Assembly: GCA_016081115.2 (NCBI GenBank)
Contig: CM071930.1
Span: 7,607,419 to 7,671,418 of the forward strand
Reading direction: 5' to 3'
Source: Rehmannia glutinosa
Lineage: Eukaryota; Streptophyta; Magnoliopsida; Lamiales; Orobanchaceae
DNA: 64,000 nt
Both the position numbers and the translations under genes were made by a program. The notes under the pieces were generated by a model, which saw nothing but the letters and a program-made list of their open reading frames with translations, was not told where the DNA came from and did no database searches. The stretch's first letter is position 1. Each line of letters begins with the position of its first letter. This document shows positions 49,384 through 59,500 of the stretch, in pieces.

Positions 49384-52300
49384 ATGGCCCCTCCAACTCC
49401 AAGATTAATAGTTCCCATAGACCTAAAGAAAAAGCCATGGCAGCAAAATCTGCCGCTTCACAACCGGTGGCACCCGGAGATACCGCCGGTGGCGGAGGTC
49501 AAAACCGGTGAGATTTTCAGGGTGGAGATGGTTGACTGGACCGCAAGGGCAATTTCCGATGATAACTCTGCACTTGATGTTAAAACCTTAGACCTATCAA
49601 CTGTAAGTCCAATTTTTCATACAACAAAATATTCTCAATTCAAAAAATAAAAAACAGGATAATTATCTATAAAAAGAAAACTAAACATATGCAGTAGACA
49701 CTAGACACTGGTAGTAGAATTACAAGATATTTTTATATTACTGATCCCTAGCCATAGAATACACATACATCCTATGTGAGGATGCAAATGGCTTTCCCTG
49801 GAGGGAAATTAATTTATAGGGATAACTACAAAAATCACTTCAAGGTTTAGTCTAATTACAAAAAGAACCCAATTATCTATCAAAATTATAAATACCCTTG
49901 ACATTTGTTTTTATTTAAAAATTGCACCGTCTAAAGAGGTACTTGTGGTCAGGTACATAGAAACTGCAATTGGTGTTTGTAACACTTGAGGAGTATTCAT
50001 AATTTTGAAAGATAGTTCAAGCTTCTTGTAATTAAGCCAAATTTCAAGGGTAGTATTTGTAATTATCCCTTAATTTATATCAGATTGTGAACCGAACGAG
50101 GATAAGTTCACAAATTAAGTGTGTGTTAGTAAACACTTAAATGTAATTGTCTGCTTTTGGTTGAAAAAAAAAGAGTAGTTTTAGTTTTTTCAAATGCCAG
50201 CTTTTATTTTGATTTAAACTTATTCAGAATCTAAAAGCAGTACAAGTGATCTATGTCTCTGATTTTGCTTCTGATTTGACTTTTCTACACACATAAAACA
50301 TTTTTATAACTCAATACACCAAATATTCCCTTTTAACTTACTCTTCGCTTCTATATGTCAATATTACCAATTTCTGATTTTCAACTAATATTTTATTTTT
50401 GGGCAAAATTGCAAAATTAGTCCTGTAACTAAAGGGAAGTTGCGAAAAGGTCCTGTAAAATACTCGAATTGCAAAATAGTCTTGTAACTATGTACGATTT
50501 TACAAAATAATCCTGCATATTGCATAGTTTGAAAAATAGTCCGGTAACTTATACTTGAGTCTCAATTTTAGTCCTAATTTCAGTGGCAATTTTGAAATTT
50601 CACTGGATTTCGATCACGTGAGCGGCACATGTGACTCCCAATTTTTGGTGAAATTAGGACCAAAATTGCTATTCAAGTACTAGTTACATGACTTTTTTTA
50701 CAAACCATGCATTTTGCAAACGCAGCAAACCCATACATAGTTACAGGACTATTTTGCCATTTGAAAATTTTAAAGAACCTTTTTGCGACCGCCTTTTAGT
50801 TACAGGATTAATTTTGTAATTTTTCCTTGTTTCTGTTCCATTAAATCACTTCCTCTAAAAGCAGATTTTTTGCAAACACACACATAATAACCAAATAATC
50901 TTTATATGACCTTTTTAATATATTGTCTCAGGTTCATTATCTTAGTGGACCTATTAGAGTTGTCGACAAAAACGGTAATCCGGCCAAACCTGGTGATCTT
51001 TTGGCTGTTGAGATTTGCAATTTGGGACCTCTACCTGGAGATGAATGGGGTTTTACTGCAATTTTTGACAGGGAGAATGGTGGTGGATTTCTCACTGACC
51101 ATTTTCCTTGTGCAACCAAAGCTATTTGGTATTTTGAAGGAATATATGCCTACTCCCCTCATATACCTGGTAAAACCTTTTATGTATGTTTTTCTTACAT
51201 CATGGGCAAACAGTAAATATATAGCACATGCTTGCAGCTGCTACTCCTATCTTAAGTTGTAAACACAGCTAATTTTATGCTGAGTTATTGCAAAATTGGT
51301 CGCGTAATTATAATTTATAGGAGGGCAAGCATTTTGATCCTATAAACACAGCTAAGTTGTAAACACATCATGAGATTTGATTATGTGCAATTTTGGTCAC
51401 ATAAGTTCTATTTTGTGTAATATTGGCCCACAAGTTCTACTTTTGTGCGATTTTGGTCTCCACTAGATTTTTCAATATGTCATTTGTTTCCACAATACCC
51501 TTGCCTTTGGTCAAAATACCCAGAATTCCTATGACCATTAAAAGTTACGGAACGGAATTGTTATTTTGACTAAAGAGTAAAATCGTTAAGGACCAAAAGT
51601 ACAACATATAGAAGTTACATGACTAAGATTGCCAATCCCTAAGAGCGGCATGACTAAAATTGCAATTAAGCCGAGTAATCTTGAAGTTTGAATCTCTTAT
51701 TCCACAGTATTTCAATTCCGATCGCCTCATGTACAACAATGACATCATCTTTTATACACACGTGATGTTCATTTGGAGAACTAAAATATCATATGAAACA
51801 TTGTAGGGAATAGGAAATCCCGTACGGTTAATCTGAACGTACAAACAATTGATAGGTGTACGATTTCCGGGTTTGACGCACCCTGGAATAGTTGGAACTG
51901 CACCTTCAATGGAACTGCTCAATATATGGAATGAGAGGGAAAGGAAACTCGAAGAAACTGGCCTTCAGTCTCTCAAGTTGTGTGAGGTTTTGCATTCAAG
52001 GCCATTGGCAAACCTTCCGTCGACAAAGGGATGCGTTCTTGGCAAGGTATGAAGTACGAGCAGTATGTCAAGATCCTTGACGTTTAACCTAATTACGAAA
52101 CAATGCAGTTATCCTTCAGAATTGCCTTCAGAATTACCCCTTGACATTTGTTTCTATTTTCTTATAGGGATAATTACAAAAACACCCCTGAGATTTCGGC
52201 TAATTACAAAAAAACCCAGAGATGTTTCAAAATTTCAAAAAACCCCATCAAGTATGATTATGTATTTAATTTAACTGTGTATTTTTATAAATATCAGAGG

Positions 52301-54340
52301 GTTTTTGATATGTCTTTTGCTTATGAAGGGGGAAAATGTAATACGGAATCAAACCTCGAGGTTTTTTTTGTAATTTTCAAAAATCTCTTTTTTTTTGTAA
52401 TTAGTCCAAATCTTAGGGGTGTTTTTGTAATTATCCCTTTTTATAATAACATCTTTTGTGAGGGGTAATTTGTAACCTCAAGGAGGTATTTGTAATTTTA
52501 AAAGATAAATAGATCTTTTGTCTTTGTGATTAGGCTAAACGTCAGGGGTAGTTTTTGTAATTCATCCATATACATGAACAGAAATGTATGTTCATTAACC
52601 AGCCCTCCTAACTTGTGATGTTTGTAGATTAAGGAAGGAACTCCTGAATGGGAAAGAATAGCAAGGGAGGCTGCAAGAACAATTCCAGGAAGAGAAAACG
52701 GAGGAAATTGCGATATAAAAAATCTCAGCAGAGGTTCAAAAGTATACCTTCCTGTATTCGTAGACGGAGCGAATCTCAGTACAGGGGATATGCATTTTTC
52801 ACAAGGCGATGGTGAAGTTGCGTTTTGTGGGGCGATCGAGATGAGTGGTTTTCTCGAGCTCAAGTAAGTTTTTTTCACTCATCGTTTCAAGTCAATTGCG
52901 TGATCTTTTCTTAGTCGTAAAAAGTGAAATAGTTGGAAAATGGGAGTGTGTGCAAAAACTTTTACTTTTAAAAGAAGTGATTTGTTGTAGCAGAAGTAAA
53001 AGTAGATGAGAATTAGAAATTGGGAGTCATAAGTTGAGACTGCATAGCGAAAAAGTTGTAAAAGTGCGTATTTGTTTGTGAAAGTCAAACCAGAAGCAGA
53101 ATCAGAAATTTAAAATACTTATCTTTCTGCTTTTAGATTCTAATTAAATGAAGCAGAATTAGAAACAGAAGTTAGCATTTGGAAACACAAAAAAGTGATT
53201 TTTTCAGCCAGAAGCTGAGAAGCACTTTTTCTAGCAGTAACTTAGTTCATATATACCAGGTGTGAAATAATAAGGGATGGCATGAAAAAGTACCTCACTC
53301 CAATGGGGCCAACTCCTTTACATGTCAACCCAATATTTGAAATCGGCCCGGTCGAGCCAAGATTCTCCGAGTGGTTAGTGTTCGAGGGCATTAGCGTTGA
53401 TGAGAGTGGACGACAACACTATCTTGACGCTAGCGTTGCTTATAAGCGTGCGGTGCTAAACGCGATTGACTACATCTCCAAATTTGGATACTCCAAAGAA
53501 CAGGTTTGAAATCTCTCTTCCATCTGATATTTCAACAACTAGATAAACGCAATGTCAAGTCTACAATAATGACATCATCTTGTACATGTGACATCCATAC
53601 AATTTTTCGGAATATCAGATGAAGCACATAATACAATAGGAGATTTAGCGACGACTAATAGTATAGTAGAAAACCGAGTGAGATATATAATGGTGAAACA
53701 GGTGTATCTTCTACTCTCATGCTGCCCTTGTGAAGGAAGGATTTCAGGAATAGTGGATGCTCCCAATGCTGTTGCCACCCTTGCAATCCCAATTGCTATA
53801 TTTGATCAGGTGATGTAATTATCTTAATTACATGATTCAACAATTTTGTCGATAAAATTAACTATATATCAGTGAAAGTCATCGCGGAAAATTTCACTCC
53901 TTAAACAATCCGAATGTGTTTGGTTTCTAGAACTCGTCGTGAAGTTTACCTGCAGAAAAATTATATGTCAGTATTAAGATAACTGGAAAGTGTAATGAAA
54001 CCGTTGTAGGTAAATATTTACCTACGGACTCTAAAGCTATTGGTAAATTTTCTATAGTATATCTTTCGGTGATTTGTTGGTAATTTTTCGGTATAGTTTG
54101 GTGGAAAACAATATTTTTTATTATGTCTGCATTCGGTGAATAATTGTAAAATTTAGTGACAGAATCATTTATATCTGTAAATTCTGTCGGTAAATCGGAA
54201 TTATGTGTTTGCAGGATATTCGTCCGAAAACGTCTGATATCGTGCTTACTGGACCGAGGCTTGTGAGGAATCCAGGTCTCCCACAGTGCAGTTATGATGG
54301 CAATTTGCCTACCACAAAAAATCCATGTGCTTCAACCTGA
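49384..54340 (+). CDS. formamidase/acetamidase (FmdA/AmdA family)
   Basis: Seven exons: 49384-49602, 50932-51169, 51856-52046, 52628-52863, 53260-53503, 53702-53809, 54215-54340. All introns are GT-AG and phases match, giving 453 residues plus TGA, the usual plant length. The enzyme hydrolyses short-chain amides (formamide to formate and ammonia); cellular location is not evident and no signal peptide was seen. Family landmarks: PLHNRWHP near the N-terminus, VEICNLGPLPGDEWGF in exon 2, GGGFLTDHFP, NGGNCDIKN (residues 240-248) and GDMHFSQGDGE (269-279), a likely metal-binding site. The Cys-rich LLLSCCPCEGR in exon 6 is also typical. Introns 1-4 carry MITEs. A split copy of exon 1 lies 2.9 kb upstream. 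Family call is certain; substrate preference is inferred. Confidence 0.97.
49819..50069. mobile_element. foldback MITE in formamidase intron 1
   Basis: Starts GGGATAACTACAAAAA and ends TTGTAATTATCCC. It is bordered by identical 10-mers TTAATTTATA (49809-49818 and 50070-50079), so the target duplication is 9 or 10 bp, compatible with a Mutator-type MITE. Confidence 0.8.
50117..50897. mobile_element. MITE interrupted by a hairpin element, intron 1
   Basis: The outer ends match inverted (TTAAGTGTGTGTTAGTAAA left; TTATGTGTGTGTTTGCAAA read from the right), followed by CTGCTTTT words on both arms. Inside, 50401-50827 is a separate near-perfect foldback with arms of about 200 bases: GCAAAATTAGTCCTGTAACT on the left and its complement near 50800. 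The younger hairpin split the older element. Target duplications are unclear. Confidence 0.6.
51280..51690. repeat. second hairpin-type repeat in intron 2
   Basis: Contains inverted stretches like GCAAAATTGGTC, TTTTGGTCACATAAGTTCTA and, at the other end, AGAAGTTACATGACTAA and CTAAAATTGCAATTAAG. It resembles the hairpin at 50401-50827, with bigger divergence. Boundaries are approximate. Confidence 0.5.
52075..52565. mobile_element. MITE nested within MITE, filling formamidase intron 3
   Basis: The inner element is 52167-52440 (GGGATAATTACAAAAACACC ... TTTTTGTAATTATCCC). The outer one begins near 52075 (TTGACGTTTAACCTAATTAC) and ends near 52565 (AGGCTAAACGTCAGGGGTAG, TTGTAATTCATCC). Both belong to the same foldback family. 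Together they make up most of the 581-bp intron. Inner target duplication is not exact. Confidence 0.65.
52890..53245. repeat. AAGCAGAA-rich MITE-like sequence in intron 4
   Basis: Words such as AGCAGAAGTAAAAGTAG, CAGAAGCAGAATCAG and GAAGCTGAGAAGCACTTTTT are arranged on both halves in inverted fashion, a style common in plant hAT MITEs. It nearly fills the 396-bp intron. Ends are not defined. Confidence 0.45.
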
Positions 54341-55670
54341 TTACCATCAAGCAAGCATCTGGTGCCTGGATAGTTGAACTTTTTTTAGTTTCTTTTTAAT
54401 ATATATTTTCAAAAAAATATTTTGGTTAAATGTATATTTACTATTTAGTAGTGGGATTGGAGAATGTATGATAATAAACTGTATGTAGTTGTAAAAAATA
54501 ATGTGATAGTTTATTGTAGTGAGCGGAAAACATTGTTTTTACTGTGATGACTTGTGAGTGTTGTTTCATTGTGTTAATAGGGACTCCACGGATATGCGGA
54601 GAGTATTTGCAAACTCCTGGAAAAGTAAGAAAAATAGCTGTTTTTTTGCACCTATAAGCGCTGAGATCCACCTTTGTTTTTTTAGTGTTTGGAAGATGTA
54701 ATTTTTAATTAAAACGATGATTAATTTGTATTGTGGGGAATGAAAATATTCAAAACAAGACTTGCCAAACAAGCTTAGGTGGTGGACTACCCCTTACCAA
54801 ACTTGTACCAAATTGATTGTGTTAGAAGTGACAAACCTTAGTACTATAAGTCTATAACCACTAATGTTGGTGGAAACTACTAGGTTAAAAATTTTGATGT
54901 TGCCTGCGATGCTATAAAAACAATGTTGTAAAGAGGAGTAGACGCTAGTCGGGCGGCAAACTGGGGCCTAGCGCCTAGGTGAAGTCTTTGCGGGGTTAGG
55001 GGGACCTGAGCAGGGTTAGGTGGAGCCTAATTGAAAAAAAAACGTAGGCGGCAAGGGGAACCTAACACCACCTAGACGGGACTAATTGGAGCTAGATGGA
55101 GATTTTTAAAACATATATAAAAAAGTAAGATCTCAAATAAAAAGATCAGTGTGTCCGTAGAAAAAATGAAAGAGAGAGGCACAATGATGTGAATTGGAAT
55201 TTCCTCAAATAGTTCGGTTCGTGTTCTGTGTAATTTGAATTTCTATTTGATTTTAAATTTATTTTAATATTACACATTTTCACTACAAGAAATAGTAACT
55301 TTGAAATTTACAAACTGTATCAAGTAGTGCCACATATTTTGAGAGTCCTACCACATATTAATGAGTTTGAAATAATAATAATAATTCTCAAGCTCACATT
55401 GTATGCCAAAATTACATTAGTTAAAAGATTTTTTTTTTGGATGCAATTGTAAATGTTCAACGTAATAGAAATGTAAACAAATTGAGTAGAAATGAATACA
55501 ATGATGTTCAAATTTGAATTTTACCGAGTTTCAAAATTATATTTGAATTTGGTTTTATTATTAATCGAAGCGAGCTTAAACGAACTTTAGTCAAATTGAA
55601 CATGAATTGAGCTCGAGTTGCTTGATATTTTATTTTTTTCTAATGAATTGAGGGAATTGGAGGGTGGTTA
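54341..55670. other. formamidase 3' region and intergenic DNA
   Basis: The 3' UTR probably occupies the first 200 bases. The dispersed repeat with GCGCCTAGGTGAAG and TAGACGGGACT at about 54920-55100 matches 48940-49075. No other gene was seen. Confidence 0.5.
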
Positions 55671-55678
55671 GATATCAA

Positions 55679-55875
55679 CACTGGCGTAGGCAGGGGGGGG
55701 CCAATCTGGGCCCTGGCCCCCCCCATTTTATTAAAAAAAAAAAATTTATAAGGTAAACTTTTTTTATAAAAAAAATTTAATTAAAATTTATTTGGATTTT
55801 CTATTAGTTTTTTATCTGGCCTACCCCGATTCCGTGTATCGGCCCACCCCGTAAATTTTCCTGGCTACGCCATTG
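55679..55875 (+). mobile_element. hAT MITE, copy 1 of an inverted pair
   Basis: A 197-bp element with perfect 8-bp duplications GATATCAA (55671-55678 and 55876-55883). Ends are CACTGGCGTAG and, inverted, CAATGGCGTAG. G/C-rich ends flank an A/T-rich core. Confidence 0.9.
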
Positions 55876-55969
55876 GATATCAAAGAAAAGAAGTTCGAAA
55901 GATGATGAATACCTCTATAAAGATGTAAAGAATGAACATTATTATTTGAACTATAAGACTCGTGGTTAG

Positions 55970-56158
55970 CAATGGCGTAGCGCAGGAGAACCTATAACTT
56001 GAGGTGCCGATACACGAAAGTGGGGTGGGCCGTATAGAAAAATCGTATAAATTTTAACTAAATTTAAAATATTTTTAAAAATTTGCTTACTAAAAAAAAT
56101 TTTTTTTTAAAAGAGGGGGGGCCAGGGCCCAGGTTGGCCCCCCCTAACTACGCCAGTG
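55970..56158 (-). mobile_element. hAT MITE, copy 2 of an inverted pair
   Basis: A 189-bp element with perfect 8-bp duplications GTGGTTAG (55962-55969 and 56159-56166). Ends are CAATGGCGTAG and, inverted, CACTGGCGTAG. It is the reverse-oriented relative of the element at 55679, 94 bp away. Confidence 0.9.
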
Positions 56159-56166
56159 GTGGTTAG

Positions 56167-56557
56167 CTTGGTATTTTTACATATTATATTAATTTTGAAC
56201 AAATCAAGTCGAACACAAACTAAAATATTATATTTTATCGAACAAACAAAATATATTCATGTTTGGTTCGTTTCATGACCGACCTTCTTTGGAGTCATGT
56301 AGCAAATAGTGAGCTTCAACTTTTTAGTGCCCAATAATAAGCCAAAGTCCGTGATATTTTGATATTTTCTAAACTACTGGGCCAAAAAGCAAAATCCAAA
56401 TTGCCAAAAGAATACATTATCATAGGTTATCCATTTTTCTAAACGACGTCGCTGACGAAAAAGAAAGGGTTCCCATTTGGGCTTCCAGTGGCACTTCACT
56501 TGGGAATCAAAACAAAGTGAAGAGAATAACACAATCTATAATAACCCTTAACATTTG
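56167..56557. other. upstream region of the CK2 alpha gene
   Basis: Short intergenic stretch, likely holding the promoter and leader. No certain TATA box was identified. Confidence 0.5.
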
Positions 56558-59500
56558 ATGGCCGTTAGGCCATTCCAATTCATCCTATCTAGCCACCACC
56601 TCTGCTCCTCTCACGCCTCTCTCCTCCGCCGCATAACCTCCCGAGCGCCGCCGCTTTCCCTCGCTCAACAACAACAGGCGAAATTACTCCACTATCAGCC
56701 GAAAGAAAACTCACTGCCATCACCGCCGCCGCCGCCGCAGCAGTTAACCTACGTCAGACGTAGCCCCTCCGTATACGTGCCGGAAAGTATGGCGCAGAAG
56801 ATCGGGAAAGCCGTTAGGCGGCCTGGAGCACCGTCGAAGGCGCGGGTCTACGCTGACGTCAATGTCATCCGCCCTAGGGAGTATTGGGACTACGAGTCTC
56901 TCACTGTTCAGTGGGGGTATACTTAATTAGGATTATTCAATTAATTATTGTTTCTTTAAATTTCTTGCTGTTTAATTATCTTTGGGATCTGATTGGTTGC
57001 GACAGGGAGCAGGATGATTACGAGGTGGTGAGGAAGGTGGGTAGGGGAAAATATAGCGAGGTGTTCGAAGGTCTTCACACCACCAACAACGAGAAATGCA
57101 TCATCAAAATCCTTAAACCTGTCAAGAAGAAAAAGGTAAATTCTTCATCTCCCTCCCCTAATAATTTTATGGTTCCATTACGATTGTTTCTTGGTTATAT
57201 CTTTTATCGATTTGTTTATAGTTTTTTATATTCATTCTTGGGGCTATGATTAACATGCATGTGAGAACCGAAACGTGTGAATGACCAGTTCTGGTTGGGG
57301 ACCTATTATTTGAGCTCTTTATTTAGTTAAACGGTAATAGGACTTTATGCAGAATAAAAATTAACATTCAATGATAACTTTATTCTATGTCGTCTTGCTT
57401 CATATTTTAATATGCCTGCAGTTATATTCTCGGCTTGTTTAGTCTAAATGTTTGTCGAGAAATTACTTGGAGTGTTGTTTAGTAAATCACCATTTATCAT
57501 GTCGCTTTTATTTCCCCTTTCTTGACTCTAAGAGGTGGGAATAAGTTCAGGAAAAATCTTGTTTGGAAAGCAAAGAAGAGAAAAGAAAACATCTATTTGT
57601 TTGTTGTAAGAGAAATTTTCTGGGAAACCACAACGCGCAAAGACAATTTTATTATTTGAATGAGAAAAAAGGGGCTTCCTTTCCATTTGTTTTGTTAGAA
57701 ATCTCATGGCTTTTTTTTTGGGTTAAACATATAGACCAGGAAATGAAAGAGAAGAGAAGGGGGGATAAAGAATAAGAAAAGTAAAAGAAGAGAAGAAAGA
57801 AGCAGAGAAAAGGGACAAGTAGGATTTAGGCAACAAAAAGAAGAAAAAAGAAAGACATAGAAGTGGAGAAGAGAATTGCCAAAACAAAGAAGAGAAAGCA
57901 GATGTTTGAAATTTAAAGTAAAATTGTTACATGAAAAATAATAAAGACAGAATCTGTTCATTTGTCGTGGCACTTTAGCAATGCTTACTGCTTAGTACTA
58001 CCTGGATTGTTGTCATATAAATATTCTATTATGGATGCCTTTTGTGCTAAACCTCTGGAGCTTTTTTAAATGTTTAACTACGAAGGAGGAATGTTAATCA
58101 GCTCCTTGCATTTATGTGAGTAATTTGAAGGGAGCTGAAAAGACGGGTTTTGACGGTGCCAACAACCATCATACAAATTGAAAGATTTTTCATGTGATGT
58201 TTAACTCTGATAATTCCAAGTGCACTGTTGAGTGCTGATATTTACTACAGATTTATTCCTTTTTGTGTATGCTTTCATACACCTTCTGTTCTGTTCTGCG
58301 AAATATTGATTTTTCAGAAAACAAAGCAATTTAACCAAATCTTCCCAGGTCATGCACCGGGTGGTTATTGTATTAAAATTTATTTGCTTCTGCATCATTA
58401 TCCTAGAAAGAAGATATATGTTGAGGCATCTCATAGAAGAATTTCTGCCTCAAGACTGCATCTTATATTGTTCAATCATGCAACTATTAACAAAATGGAT
58501 TTTATGCAAGAAGCTCTTGTTACTGTCCTGTTTGACATCATATCTTCTTTTAGTTGTTAATTGTTATGATGACATCATTTGGTATTTCTTTATCTGTGTC
58601 CAGTAAGAGACTCTATTTGGCCTTTGTTCAAAGAAATTTTGAGGCCTTAAAAATCAGAATTTCTGAGAGTTATCCAACATGGTCTTATGATTAATATTGC
58701 CATATTTGTGCAGATCAAGAGGGAGATTAAAATTTTACAGAATCTTTGTGGCGGGCCAAATATTGTGAAGTTGCTTGATATTGTTAGAGATCAACAATCA
58801 AAGACCCCAAGTCTTATATTTGAACATGTGAACAATACAGACTTCAAAGTGCTATATCCTACACTTTCAGACTTTGATATTAGATATTACATCTATGAAC
58901 TTTTGAAGGTAACTCTCTTCTTTTATCTTGCATTTACTGTTTCTGTCATCATCGGAGAAAGAAATTTATTATTTCTAATATTTTGGTTTCATTTCGGTAT
59001 GAGTTTTTGTTTACAAGTTAACCAAGAACTTGTGACCTTCCGTGTTTTTTAACTTTAGAAAGTTATGTAAAATTTGTCTAGTTCAGCTGGTAGGCAGCCT
59101 CCTATGGGACATCATGGTCCTGGGTTCAAAACCTACCAGTTGCAATTACTCCTGTTGTCTCCTGGGGCCAAGCGTTGGGTGGGTGGGCCCGAAGGACCCT
59201 GCCACAGTCTTGGATATCAAAAAAAAAAAAAGAAATATCACTTTCCATCATCAATGGTTTTTGTGGGTGCCTTGTTTTTTGGCCTGGTGATGAGTAGTGA
59301 TGCTAAATTGATTCAATGAGGTTGGTTGGTTGACATTCAATCTGGGAAGCAGGAAGATACATCTTTATTTGAGTCATGAGTTTAACTGTAGCTGCGTTAT
59401 TCGATTTGGATATATGCCGTTCACTAATAACATGAAGAAAGTTAAAACCCTGGTGCCCTTTCTGTCAGGAAAAAGAACAATAATGATGACCACTTGAGAA

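Noticed and set aside
59042..59290. 80-codon plus-strand frames in kinase intron 3
   Set aside because: They are translations of the SINE and its flanks inside a spliced intron.
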